Position numbers and translations under genes: made by a program
Assembly: GCF_958445495.1 (NCBI RefSeq)
Contig: NZ_CAUCSQ010000047.1
Coordinates: 1-29,392, forward strand
Reading direction: 5' to 3'
Length of the DNA: 29,392 nt
Origin: an uncultured Bacteroides sp.
Lineage (GTDB): Bacteria > Bacteroidota > Bacteroidia > Bacteroidales > Bacteroidaceae
Part shown: piece by piece, positions 17,766 to 27,380 of the stretch
How the letters are laid out: every line of letters starts with the position of its first letter
Numbering within the stretch: the stretch's first letter is position 1
The notes under the pieces: model-generated
What the model saw: the letters and a program-made list of their open reading frames with translations, nothing else
The model's database searches: none
Told to the model about the DNA's origin: nothing

Positions 17766-19409
17766 TTATTTAATATCAAAAAGCACTGTATTGTTTTCTA
17801 TGTCCACTACTACATAGTTACAGCCTTCAGGGATGAGGAAGTAAGCATAGCGGTTGTCAGCCTGACCTGTTACGGCCTTTTCTATTTTACCTGCTATTAC
17901 TTCAGTATATCCATTGTGGTCGTTACGCTTAGCGTCGGCAGTAGATCCAACGAACCATCCGTTATTAGCATATCGTAAGGTACTGAAATTCACCCAGCCG
18001 ACATTTGTCTTACCATAGTTATCCTTATATTCATTGCGAGGCAATGCTTCACCTTTATAAACAAAGATTTTCGGATTAGCAACACTCTGAATGAGGTTAT
18101 ATTTCACTTGACAGTACTTAAAGTTTTTCCCGGTTTCTTCGTCAGTACCTGCATCATAAGCAAAACTGTTAAAACCACCGTACATGTGCAAGACATTGAC
18201 TTCTTGGCTCCACGGATTTATCCCGAGTTCGGTGTTGTTGAACGATACAGTGAGTGGTTTCAAATCAGTAGTAGCCGAATAGATAGTAATAGTCTTTTCC
18301 TCTTTATTCAATACAATACGATAAGTACCACCAGTCGGAATGGTCCAATACTGTTTGTCGACTTTGCTGATGAGTGCTTGTCCGAATGTTGTCAACTGTC
18401 CATCCTCGATATCGTGGTTATCAGCTACTTCTGGCACAATGGCCATGGATTGATTACCTTCGAAAACGAGTGGGATATAGAGGCTGCCAGCTTTCAGTTC
18501 ACCACGCCAAGCGTAGATCTGGTCGTTTTCAAGAGCTTGGGTCATCTCGATCTGGTCTTCACCCACGGCACTACCAGCCAGGAATATCTGATCGGCTTCA
18601 ACTACTGCACCGGCTTCGACTATCTTCACGGTCTGTTTGCTCATATTCACAGTGATACGATAGGTAGCTGCAGATGGAACCACCCACGAATTGGCTTCAG
18701 CACGGTCAAATATGACACCTGTCATCTCACCTGTGGTAATAGGAGTATCGGCTGTTTCCGGACCAATGGCATTCAATTCGTCGGCATAATCAACGGGAAA
18801 GTTTATCTTACCGGCAACCAAAGCTCCTTCGTAGCTATAAATCTTGTTTACCTCATCCTTCAACGTCATCTTTATAAGTTCGTCACCCACAGCAGAACCT
18901 CCTACATAAAGATTATCAGCTTTATACTGTTTTGGACCATATGTTTTGATCTTTAAAGTAGCGGTAGCAATATCCGGAACCATCAGACGAGGCCCTTCAA
19001 AGCTGGCTGTAACAGTAAAAAGTACTTCACCAATGGTACTGGTAGTAAGTCCGAAATGGTCGACCAGTATTTTCTGCATCTCCTCGTTGGTGTACGAGCG
19101 AAGGAATTCCCCATCGTCATCAAACTCCTTGATATTTTCGGCCTCACTACCGATAAGTTGCATCTCGTATTTATAAGTCGTAATATAATCTTCTCCAAAG
19201 TCGTGAGCAGCGCTCCACTTCAGAGTGACAGCAGTTTCATTGGGTTTGCTCTCATCGAGCTTGATATATTCACCCGAAGGAACCAGCTCAATCTCCGACT
19301 GATTGCGTGAGGCAGTATTATTTATATCCTCTTCGCATGAGGTGGCAAGCATATTCAACATTCCCACAGCCACCATAGTAAGGTTTCTATATAAATGTAT
19401 TGTTTTCAT
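17766..19409 (-). CDS. SusE/SusF-like outer-membrane glycan-binding lipoprotein
   Basis: A 547-aa lipoprotein with lipobox LATSC (Cys25) followed by EED, favouring surface display. The N-terminal SusE-type domain (about 35-155, VTLKWSAAHDF) is followed by two tandem repeats of the starch-binding-like type: ADNLYVGGSAVGDELIKMT (about 164-266) and ADQIFLAGSAVGEDQIEMT (about 272-378). A distinct C-terminal domain follows (about 382-547, rich in Tyr/Trp/Asn). SusE/F proteins bind glycan at the cell surface next to SusCD and assist capture. The repeats resemble SusE/F modules, while the last domain resembles nothing I recognise and may hold the ligand specificity. It is 20 bp after SusD and precedes the stem-loop at 17718-17753. 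Confidence 0.85.
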   Translation of the reverse strand: MKTIHLYRNLTMVAVGMLNMLATSCEEDINNTASRNQSEIELVPSGEYIKLDESKPNETAVTLKWSAAHDFGEDYITTYKYEMQLIGSEAENIKEFDDDGEFLRSYTNEEMQKILVDHFGLTTSTIGEVLFTVTASFEGPRLMVPDIATATLKIKTYGPKQYKADNLYVGGSAVGDELIKMTLKDEVNKIYSYEGALVAGKINFPVDYADELNAIGPETADTPITTGEMTGVIFDRAEANSWVVPSAATYRITVNMSKQTVKIVEAGAVVEADQIFLAGSAVGEDQIEMTQALENDQIYAWRGELKAGSLYIPLVFEGNQSMAIVPEVADNHDIEDGQLTTFGQALISKVDKQYWTIPTGGTYRIVLNKEEKTITIYSATTDLKPLTVSFNNTELGINPWSQEVNVLHMYGGFNSFAYDAGTDEETGKNFKYCQVKYNLIQSVANPKIFVYKGEALPRNEYKDNYGKTNVGWVNFSTLRYANNGWFVGSTADAKRNDHNGYTEVIAGKIEKAVTGQADNRYAYFLIPEGCNYVVVDIENNTVLFDIK

Positions 19410-19429
19410 GTTCGTAATAGTTTATAGAA

Positions 19430-21154
19430 TTAATAACCCGGATTGTTGGGTAACAAGTTGGGACACAACTCTACATCATGTGTAGGCAACGGCCACAAGT
19501 ATTCACGTTCGGGAAAAATACGCTTGGCACCCTGCGAACAATAACCTGCATTGAAAAGAGCCGAAAAATCCGCTAAACCATCTTCGTCGATTTGCGGGGT
19601 CATTCCCCAGAACCAAAGGTTCTTATTGACCACATTGTTCAACAGTTCCGTAGGGTCGATAAGCATGATATAATTGTAACCATTCAGCGCTTTCTCTGCC
19701 AATTTCCAACGCATCAAATCCTGCAGACGTTGGTTCTCCATGGCAAACTCCATGCGACGTTCTATACGCAAGGCACGGCGTAACTCTGTCTGGTCAGTAG
19801 TGGTTACAACAGGATAACTGTCAGTTGCAGTTACATTTACACCATAAGCACGGGCACGTACCATATTGATAGCTTCCAGCACACTGCTGTCAATCCGGTT
19901 CAGCTCTATCATGGCTTCAGCATAAATCAGCAGTACGTCAGCATAACGCATTATGATATAATCCTGCTCTACCTTTTGATCTACTGCCCAACTGGCATCG
20001 ATACCTTTTTTCCACAACAATCCTGTATATGAGCTGTACTGATTCACAATACGGGTATCTTGGTTACTTTGCATCTTTCCGGTAGTATAGTTCATCACGG
20101 TTTTAGCTGCGGGACTGGGATCATACTCGAAACCACAATGCTCGGTATTGAACTCAACGATGGTCATTGTACAACGCGGGTCACGATTCTTAAAAGGATT
20201 TTTTGGATCAAACAGTGGGGACTCGTCGATTGGTAAACCGTCGGTACAAAGGTACGAAGCCAAGAGATCCCACGAGGGATTGTACGATCCATAACCTCCT
20301 GCATTACGAGGAAGACCATTTTTCACAATCCAAGAATCGAGCATCACTTCGTTTTCAATAGAACGAGGTATCACGAATACTTTCTCATCATTCAGTTTGG
20401 TGCTTTGCTTAAAGAGCTTGGCATAATCGGACTCCAAAGAATAGAGGTTGAGATCCATACAAGCTTTGGCGGCTTGGGCAGCAATCTCATAGTCACCCAT
20501 ATAAAGGGCAAACCGTGCTTTCATAGCCAAAGCTGCTCCCTTGGTGGGATGGATATTTTCATCCTTTCCGTAGCTTGCGGGCAAACCGGCAACGGCTTTA
20601 TCGAAATCATCGTATACCAAAGGAATTACTTCAGCTTTAGGCTTGCGACCACGTTGCAAAGCTTCGGAAATAGTAATAGTCTCCTCCTGATAAGGGACAT
20701 CGCCATAAAAAAAGAGCAGGTCGGCATATTTACAGGCACGACAGAAATAAGCCTCACCAGCATAGCGATCATAGACCTCCTGCGTAACAGAACCTTTTGC
20801 CTTGTGAATATTTTCGAGCATTGTGTTAGCACGGGCTATAAGCTTAAACGATTGCTGCCACAAAGCATATACTTCATATTGTTGGCCATTCATGGTCCCA
20901 TCAAGTATAGTTCCACCGCTTCCCGGGTTACGATTCGTCTGACGATAGGTAGTGTTGTCCGACCATTGTTCGGATGAACTAAGGGGTTCTTGCCAATAAC
21001 CTAAGATGTAAAAATCATTGGAAGCCATACGCAACTCTGTTTCAGTTGTGTACCATGACTCTGTATTGCCTTGCGATTTAGGGACCAAATCCATGCTCTC
21101 GCAAGCAGTAAGCCCCAGACACATTCCAGCTACTAATAATATCTTTGTTTTCAT
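19430..21154 (-). CDS. SusD-like (RagB/SusD) outer-membrane glycan-binding lipoprotein
   Basis: A 574-aa SusD homologue, the lid of the SusCD transporter, which binds the oligosaccharide at the cell surface. The lipobox is GLTAC (Cys18), followed by acidic residues. Typical landmarks are the TPR-like helical stretch GEAYFCRACKYADLLFFYGDVPY (133-155 region), the NRDPRC motif (323-328), and the C-terminal IMRYADVLLIYAEA (401-414) and RIERRMEFAMENQRLQDLMRW pattern. The protein is slightly longer than average for SusD (about 500-600 aa). It starts 17 bp after the SusC gene and ends 20 bp before the SusE/F gene. Specificity is not predictable from the sequence. Confidence 0.96.
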   Translation of the reverse strand: MKTKILLVAGMCLGLTACESMDLVPKSQGNTESWYTTETELRMASNDFYILGYWQEPLSSSEQWSDNTTYRQTNRNPGSGGTILDGTMNGQQYEVYALWQQSFKLIARANTMLENIHKAKGSVTQEVYDRYAGEAYFCRACKYADLLFFYGDVPYQEETITISEALQRGRKPKAEVIPLVYDDFDKAVAGLPASYGKDENIHPTKGAALAMKARFALYMGDYEIAAQAAKACMDLNLYSLESDYAKLFKQSTKLNDEKVFVIPRSIENEVMLDSWIVKNGLPRNAGGYGSYNPSWDLLASYLCTDGLPIDESPLFDPKNPFKNRDPRCTMTIVEFNTEHCGFEYDPSPAAKTVMNYTTGKMQSNQDTRIVNQYSSYTGLLWKKGIDASWAVDQKVEQDYIIMRYADVLLIYAEAMIELNRIDSSVLEAINMVRARAYGVNVTATDSYPVVTTTDQTELRRALRIERRMEFAMENQRLQDLMRWKLAEKALNGYNYIMLIDPTELLNNVVNKNLWFWGMTPQIDEDGLADFSALFNAGYCSQGAKRIFPEREYLWPLPTHDVELCPNLLPNNPGY

Positions 21155-21171
21155 ATTCTACTCCAATTTAT

Positions 21172-24100
21172 TTAAAAGTTAACTTGTAAACCCATTACCA
21201 AAGAAGTTGTAATCGGGTAAGATGTAGTACCCATTTCAGGATCCCAACCATCGGGGAAATTACTCAAACAAAAGAGATCACTACCACTCACATAGAAGCG
21301 AACACGATTTATACCAGCTTTTTGTGTCCAAGTCTCAGGTAAAGTATACCCCAATGTGAGGTTCTTCAAACGGAAATATGAACCGTTGAACATCCAAAAA
21401 TTAGAAGTGGCGTAGTTATTACTTTTCGACACATTTGAAAGGCGAGGATATTTGGCTGACAAATTCTCTTCAGCAGTATTAAAAGGGCTCCAATATTTAC
21501 CTTCGATAATAGACGGCACGTTGCCATAGTTATCACGCAAAGGTTGTACCATAGCAGTAGAAAGGTATGAATTCTGTTTGCCAATGCCCTGGAAAGCAAT
21601 ACTGAGGTCAATACCCTTGTATGAAGCATTGAATGTACCACCATACTGGAAGCGAGGCAGTGAGTTACCCAAAGGGACACGATCATACTCAGGACTGATA
21701 ACGCCGTCGGGTACACCGTCAGGGCCACTGATATCGCGATATTTCAGGTCGCCTACCGTAACAGTAGTACTAGTACGTGCCGAATTGTTCACTTCTTCCT
21801 GAGTTTGATAGATACCATCGCACACATAACCATAGTATTCATTGAAAAATACGCCGGCACGTTTAATCTTGCCACCGCTGATTTGCTCCCCATCATTCAT
21901 ATAATCAATCTTTGAGAGGAAGTCGGAGAAATTCACATTTACACCATACTTAAAATCTCCTATTTGGTCATTCCATGCTGCTTCAATATCATAACCATGA
22001 GTAGACATCTTACCTGCATTCGTACTAGGGTTGTTATATCCCATGAAGTAGGGGATTTCGATATTCAGCAACATGTCCTTGGTCTCTTTCCAATAGTAAT
22101 CAAAATGAAACGACAGACGGTTGTTCAAAAAGTTTACATCCAGACCTAAGTCAGTACTGGTAGTCGTTTCCCAAGTAATATCTTCCACAGCCAGCACAGC
22201 GGGACGGGCCGTTTTATCAGAAACGATACTTCCATCAGCCATATAGAATAGTGAATTACCAAAACTCATCAAAGCAATGTAAGGAAAGTAGTTATCGCCA
22301 ATACGTTCGTTACCCAACATCCCCCATGATCCACGCAACTTCAAGAATGAGAGCCAATCCCAATTGAGACTCTTCATAAACTTCTCTTCGCTCACTACCC
22401 AACCGGCCGAAAATGAAGGAAAAGTACCCCAGCGATACCCTTTGGCAAAGCGTGAACTGCCATCATGCCGCACATTAGCCTGAAACAGGTAACGATCGGC
22501 ATATGAATAGATGACACGTCCAAAAACTGAATTTGAAGTATATTCAGAACCAGTACCGCTATTAGTCTGGAAGTCTTCCGAACCGATATTAAGATAAGGA
22601 TAACCGGTCAGTTCGTATTTATCACGCGCAGCAGTCAGATTCTCGCTCTTCATGTAGTAGTTTTCGAAACCTACCATCACTGTAAGATTGTGGCTACCAA
22701 AGGTCCCCATGTAATTGGCAATAGCCTGGCTGGTAACGTGGTAATCGTCATTACGAGTCTCTGTGAGCGAATTGGTAGTCCAAGTACTACCGGAATCGAA
22801 ATAACCGCCAAATGTTTCAGGATCGTCTGCCAAAGTATATCCACATGCATTTTTAAATGCCTTTTTCTTTTGATAATTGATGAAAGGAGATACAATACCT
22901 GAGATACTCAATCCCTTGATAGGCTTGAAAGTTAGTGATCCTTTACCTGCCACTTGGGTACTATGGGCCACAGAATTACCACCTGCAACAAGCAAACCAT
23001 AAGGATTTGCCCCACTCTTGCCCGAAGCCAAACGACCGTCGCTCCAAGTGGCAGGATAGATAGCAGGCATTTTACGCATAGTATCAAAAGGATCATAATT
23101 TGTGGCACAACTCTTGGCATGACGGATATTCACGTCTATTTGGGCACTGAGTTTATCATTAATAGTAAAATCGTTGTTCGAACGGAACATATAACGTTGA
23201 AATCCACGACCATCATAAAGACCATCTACCTCGTCATATGAAAGAGTAGCCAACGACTTCACAGTCTTGTTACCACCCGATACGGAGAGAGTATGAGTCA
23301 TACGGGGAGCGCTCGACTTCAAAATCAGGTCAGTCCAATCAGTAATGGGGTAGTTGTTTGGATCTGTAGCGTTATATTTCACCCAATTCTTAGTCTGATC
23401 GGCTGTATATTCCTGAAAAAAGCCACCTGTAGGATTGTCGTTGTACTTCAATTCGTTACTCATCTCCAAATAACGGGTGACCCCCACCATGCTCGGTTGT
23501 TTAGTAGGAATTTCCCAACCAAATTCTGCATTATATTTCAGGTTGATTTTACCACTGTCGTTACCACGCTTAGTAGTAACCAAGATAACACCAGCAGCAG
23601 CTTTCGAGCCATAGATACTGGCAGCCGCAGCATCTTTTAATACTGAGATACTCTCTACATCGTTAGAATTCACATAGTCGAGTGAACTCTGCACACCGTC
23701 TACAATCACTAACGGACTTGATTCGCCCATAGTAGTAATACCACGCACACGGATAGAGGCTGCGCCTGAACCGGGAGCCGAACTGTTACGTGTTACCATC
23801 ACACCCGAAAGTGAACCTTGCAAAGCATTGGAGAGCATGGCGGTACGTTTATTTACCAGTTCTTCTCCCTTCACAGCCGCTACCGCACCAGTGAGGTCTT
23901 TTTTCTTCACCACACCATAACCGATAACGACTACTTCGTTGAGCGCTTTGCTAGCTTCTTCCATTACAATGACATACATATTTTTGCTATCTATCCGCAC
24001 TATTTTATCTACGTAACCTACATAGCTGATAAGCAGCTCGCTACCTTCGGAAACATCGATTTGAAACTTGCCGTTAAGGTCGGTAATGGTAGCTACATCA

Positions 24101-24561
24101 CTACCCTTCACACGAACCGTAGCACCAATCATCGGCAGTTCGGTAACATCGACTATCTGCCCCGAAATACGCTTCTTTTTTTTCACCTGAGTAGTAACTT
24201 TTTTAGTGGAATTAACAGTGATAGTCACTTGACGATTCTGAATGTGATACTTCAAATCAGCCAGCCGACACACCTCCGCCAAAATTGCATCGATTGACTT
24301 GCCCTGCAATTCGATGTTTACTTTATTCTCGAGACGGTCTTTCACCGATTGATCATAGACAAAAACATATTTACTATGTTTCTCAATGTAGTCGAACACT
24401 TGTTTCACCGTCGAATCTTCGGCTTTGAGGATATACATCCCGTTTACCTTCTCGAATGAAACAGTCGACGCACCCAAATAAACGGGCGTAGACAGCAGTC
24501 CAGCTATACAAAAAGCCTTAGCAAAGCTTGCCGCCATAGTTGCGATTGTTTTCCGATTCAT
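21172..24561 (-). CDS. SusC-like TonB-dependent glycan transporter with STN signalling domain
   Basis: A 1129-aa SusC-family outer-membrane TonB-dependent transporter that imports oligosaccharides with SusD. After a signal region (about aa 1-31) there is an STN domain (about 39-115, YIEKHSKYVFVYDQS), then a CarboxypepD_reg-like domain (about 131-208, ISGQIVDVTELPMIGATV), the plug (about 210-330, NEVVVIGYG then IRVRGITT and SVLKDAAAASIYGSKAAAGVI) and the 22-strand barrel ending VMGLQVNF. The STN domain marks transducing SusC proteins that signal to a FecR anti-sigma factor, and such a pair is encoded about 1.7 kb upstream. The DUF4832 gene is 57 bp upstream and SusD 17 bp downstream. There are no truncations. 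Confidence 0.97.
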   Translation of the reverse strand: MNRKTIATMAASFAKAFCIAGLLSTPVYLGASTVSFEKVNGMYILKAEDSTVKQVFDYIEKHSKYVFVYDQSVKDRLENKVNIELQGKSIDAILAEVCRLADLKYHIQNRQVTITVNSTKKVTTQVKKKKRISGQIVDVTELPMIGATVRVKGSDVATITDLNGKFQIDVSEGSELLISYVGYVDKIVRIDSKNMYVIVMEEASKALNEVVVIGYGVVKKKDLTGAVAAVKGEELVNKRTAMLSNALQGSLSGVMVTRNSSAPGSGAASIRVRGITTMGESSPLVIVDGVQSSLDYVNSNDVESISVLKDAAAASIYGSKAAAGVILVTTKRGNDSGKINLKYNAEFGWEIPTKQPSMVGVTRYLEMSNELKYNDNPTGGFFQEYTADQTKNWVKYNATDPNNYPITDWTDLILKSSAPRMTHTLSVSGGNKTVKSLATLSYDEVDGLYDGRGFQRYMFRSNNDFTINDKLSAQIDVNIRHAKSCATNYDPFDTMRKMPAIYPATWSDGRLASGKSGANPYGLLVAGGNSVAHSTQVAGKGSLTFKPIKGLSISGIVSPFINYQKKKAFKNACGYTLADDPETFGGYFDSGSTWTTNSLTETRNDDYHVTSQAIANYMGTFGSHNLTVMVGFENYYMKSENLTAARDKYELTGYPYLNIGSEDFQTNSGTGSEYTSNSVFGRVIYSYADRYLFQANVRHDGSSRFAKGYRWGTFPSFSAGWVVSEEKFMKSLNWDWLSFLKLRGSWGMLGNERIGDNYFPYIALMSFGNSLFYMADGSIVSDKTARPAVLAVEDITWETTTSTDLGLDVNFLNNRLSFHFDYYWKETKDMLLNIEIPYFMGYNNPSTNAGKMSTHGYDIEAAWNDQIGDFKYGVNVNFSDFLSKIDYMNDGEQISGGKIKRAGVFFNEYYGYVCDGIYQTQEEVNNSARTSTTVTVGDLKYRDISGPDGVPDGVISPEYDRVPLGNSLPRFQYGGTFNASYKGIDLSIAFQGIGKQNSYLSTAMVQPLRDNYGNVPSIIEGKYWSPFNTAEENLSAKYPRLSNVSKSNNYATSNFWMFNGSYFRLKNLTLGYTLPETWTQKAGINRVRFYVSGSDLFCLSNFPDGWDPEMGTTSYPITTSLVMGLQVNF

Positions 24562-24618
24562 AATATTAAGATTAATAATTAGTATTTATTGCATAACAAT
24601 TTACGATTAATGTACCGG

Positions 24619-26169
24619 TCACTTTTTGATCTCGAGTTTGCCAACTTTACACCATCCCTCGAAGAGAAAATCCTTGTCGACAGCCATCTTCAAACCCGGC
24701 TGACATGCCTTGGTAGTATCAACTAATCCAACAAGCCAAGTATAACTTCCTTTTTGAAGACCATCCAGACTGACAACTGTGGTGTAATGACCATCATGAC
24801 CCTGTACCCAGGTAGAAAGGTCAGCCTCATCCACAATCTGCTTTTTCACAATGTTATAACCGGTATCCATCAAAGCGATACAAACTTTATATTTTCCTTT
24901 CCATTGGGGGATGTTAGTAGGACAATATCCCCAACCCAAATTGCGCCAATTGTGCTGCACATTCACTCGTTCACCTTGACAAGCCTTATTCACGAAACTC
25001 ACCTTAACTGGATAAAGCCGATATCCTCCTTCACGTTCGAAACGCTTTATTAAGTCAAAAGAGGTATTAAACCACGAGGCTATTTCATCACCAATGCGAA
25101 GATCCATCATATTAACATGAGCATTGCGGCTCTCTTCGTACTCGCCCAAGCGCACATCTTCCGAATGCCCCTGGCGATACTTACCACAGGGATCAATCCA
25201 GTAGCGGTGATGCGCTCCGGTAATCCATCCTCCCTCCATAATAATAGGTAAACGATAGCGGTATGTGCGAGCAAAATCTTTCTCCCATTGTTCGTAATAA
25301 CCGGTCATACCAAAAGCGTCGTGACGAATGATATATCCTTTTGCAATAGCTCTTTCGAGTAACCTTTTACTATCAGGATGTGGTTCTGCCCAACTGATGG
25401 TATCTCCCACCAAGCGATGATAGTTTATCACCAATGGTACACGTTTGAAAGCTTTTGCATAAGCATCAGTAATCCATTCAAATACTTCCGTTTTTTGAGA
25501 ATAGTTATTATATTTCACACCGTGTGCCTCACCCCACTTACCAAGTCCGTAAGCATCGATAAAATCCACTTTATCAGGATCGTCAAAGGCAATGGCAAAT
25601 GCTTGAAGGAATTTTTCGTATTTTTGTTGAAATACAGCATCATCAGGATAAGGTGACCACACACGGGGATTATTGGGATCCTGAAAACCTTTAGCACCGG
25701 CTTCCTTTACATAAAGTGGCGTGTTCTGTCCCTGGTCACGGCTGTCTACATTGATACGAAAAGCCAACCGCATACCACGCTCACGTACCGAAGCAAGTAA
25801 TTTATAGATACGCGAGTCGGGATCGTTCCATACATATTTCCCTTCCTGACTCTCAAGCATGTTCCAATTAGTGCGAATATAGCATGTACCGGCATAATCG
25901 CTAACACGAACAGTAGAGTCCCCACCATTCACGGGCATAGCGTCATAATGGTAAGTTTGCCAAAAATTTTCATCCCACATACGGCCTAAATACATTACCC
26001 AACCCGTAAGAGGATTCTTGAGTACCGAAAGGGTATCCGGCTTAAAACAGACAGTCTGTTCAGGTACCTTTACTCCTTTTGCTAATTGCATATGTGCCGA
26101 AGTCCATGCACAGGACATCAGAACTGCTATAAAAAGCATACATGTACGTAATAAAGTGTGTCTTCTCAT
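24619..26169 (-). CDS. DUF4832-type secreted protein, barrel-like candidate glycoside hydrolase (paralogue of 16085-17683)
   Basis: A 516-aa secreted protein with a signal peptide (about aa 1-25, ending AWTSA) and no clear lipobox, so probably periplasmic or released. The protein parallels the lipoprotein at 16085-17683 throughout: LKNPLTGW (50-57), VDSRDQ (141-146), YVKEAGAKGF, SPYPDDAVFQ (172-181), YGLGKWGE (207-214), RHDAFGM (282-288), IIMEGGW (309-315), VNMMDLR (352-358) and HNWRNLGWGYCPTN (406-419). Glu214 and Glu312 are the conserved barrel glutamates. I chose ATG at 26169; the open frame begins at a TTG 9 bp upstream. It is the first gene of the glycan operon after the sigma/anti-sigma pair, ahead of SusC, which is unusual. 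Function is unknown. Confidence 0.8.
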   Translation of the reverse strand: MRRHTLLRTCMLFIAVLMSCAWTSAHMQLAKGVKVPEQTVCFKPDTLSVLKNPLTGWVMYLGRMWDENFWQTYHYDAMPVNGGDSTVRVSDYAGTCYIRTNWNMLESQEGKYVWNDPDSRIYKLLASVRERGMRLAFRINVDSRDQGQNTPLYVKEAGAKGFQDPNNPRVWSPYPDDAVFQQKYEKFLQAFAIAFDDPDKVDFIDAYGLGKWGEAHGVKYNNYSQKTEVFEWITDAYAKAFKRVPLVINYHRLVGDTISWAEPHPDSKRLLERAIAKGYIIRHDAFGMTGYYEQWEKDFARTYRYRLPIIMEGGWITGAHHRYWIDPCGKYRQGHSEDVRLGEYEESRNAHVNMMDLRIGDEIASWFNTSFDLIKRFEREGGYRLYPVKVSFVNKACQGERVNVQHNWRNLGWGYCPTNIPQWKGKYKVCIALMDTGYNIVKKQIVDEADLSTWVQGHDGHYTTVVSLDGLQKGSYTWLVGLVDTTKACQPGLKMAVDKDFLFEGWCKVGKLEIKK

Positions 26170-26277
26170 CTTTTTCAATGGTATTAATGGAGTATTACAT
26201 CTCTCTTCGAAAAGGGGTACAAATCTCCTATACCTTACAATGAAGGCATTACAAATTGGTTAATAATAAATTCTTAT

Positions 26278-26316
26278 GTAATTATTTTGTTCAGGAATAA
26301 TAACAATAGTAATTAC
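26278..26316 (-). promoter_or_regulatory. AT-rich stem-loop overlapping the FecR stop, ahead of the operon
   Basis: On the - strand gtaatta...taattac (7 bp) and inner ttgtt...aacaa (5 bp) form an interrupted hairpin with a 10-nt loop. It overlaps the FecR stop codon at 26313-26315 and lies in the 143-bp gap before the first glycan-operon gene. There is no following T-run, and the stem is AT-only and thus weak. It marks the boundary between the regulator pair and the operon; a partial terminator or processing site is possible. Confidence 0.3.
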
Positions 26317-27236
26317 TCCTTCACTAAGTAGATCGTATCACCATTAATTTTCATACAGGTTTGTGTCATGGCCTCAATGGCTTTCAAGACTTCCTTCACC
26401 TGACCATCAAGTACCAGTTTGCCATACAGCTTATCTGCCGATATCTTATCGTCAAATAAAATAGTCACCCCATAATAATGACTGAGTCGTTGGACCACAG
26501 ACTCTACACTTTCACCGGCAAGGTTGATCATACCTTGCATCCAGCAAGTATATTCATCTGTATTCACTAATCGTTTCTCCGCGAAACCACCCTCCTGTAA
26601 ATTCACCAATTCATTTGGTTTCATGCGAACCCTGTCATTATTTGACGTTTTTAGCTCGATCGAACCCTGAACCAATACAACTTGCGAGTCCGAAACATCG
26701 TAATTATTCACATTAAACTTGGTTCCAAGTACCTTTACCCTAAAATTATCAGAACTAACTAAAAAGGGATGTTCCCTATCGTGTGCCACATCGAAATAGG
26801 CTTCTCCCTTTACGTACACCTCACGATATTCACCATTAAAACGTTTGGGATAACGGACAACCGTACGAGAATTAGCTATAATCCTAGTGCCGTCAGCCAG
26901 CATCAACGTCATCTTTTCACCAACAGGCACTTCTACCTCTTCATCGTAAGTATCAGACATCAACTCCGTAACATCTATACGGTGCAAACCATCCATTACA
27001 TCCCCTCCGACTATATATTTAACACCTATCAAAAGAAACAGCATAGCAGCCACCGAACCCACATACATAAAAATGCGCCGCTTGGACTTACGCTCGTGTT
27101 GGCGCATTCTCAGAAAAGCTCTTCTTTTAATGGCAGAGATATCTATCTCGGCCGGAGTACTATGTTGCACAAACGACTTTAACTTGATGTCGCCCAACAA
27201 ATCACCATACTTATAATCATTGATATCTTTATCCAT
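26313..27236 (-). CDS. FecR-family anti-sigma factor
   Basis: A 307-aa inner-membrane anti-sigma factor that holds the neighbouring ECF sigma factor and releases it when the STN-bearing SusC senses its substrate. The N-terminal cytoplasmic region (about 1-54) is followed by one transmembrane segment (about 55-75). The periplasmic FecR domain (about 103-197) shows VPVGEKMTLMLADGTRI and YVKGEAYFDVAHD. A C-terminal STN-like DUF4974 domain (about 236-305) follows, with SVESVVQRLSHYYGV and DGQVKEVLKAIEAMTQ. I use the ATG at 27236 (a TTG lies at 27242). It follows the sigma gene by 144 bp and precedes the glycan operon by 143 bp. Confidence 0.93.
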   Translation of the reverse strand: MDKDINDYKYGDLLGDIKLKSFVQHSTPAEIDISAIKRRAFLRMRQHERKSKRRIFMYVGSVAAMLFLLIGVKYIVGGDVMDGLHRIDVTELMSDTYDEEVEVPVGEKMTLMLADGTRIIANSRTVVRYPKRFNGEYREVYVKGEAYFDVAHDREHPFLVSSDNFRVKVLGTKFNVNNYDVSDSQVVLVQGSIELKTSNNDRVRMKPNELVNLQEGGFAEKRLVNTDEYTCWMQGMINLAGESVESVVQRLSHYYGVTILFDDKISADKLYGKLVLDGQVKEVLKAIEAMTQTCMKINGDTIYLVKE

Positions 27237-27380
27237 CTTCAAATCTTTTTATCTTTTCAATATTTTTCCTTCCAACAATCTTTTCACCTGAACTTTCTTT
27301 CTATTTATAAAGACGCAAAAAACAGGTTTATCTATAGGTTTAATTTCCATTTTTTTCTTTAAGTACTATATTTTTCAGAA

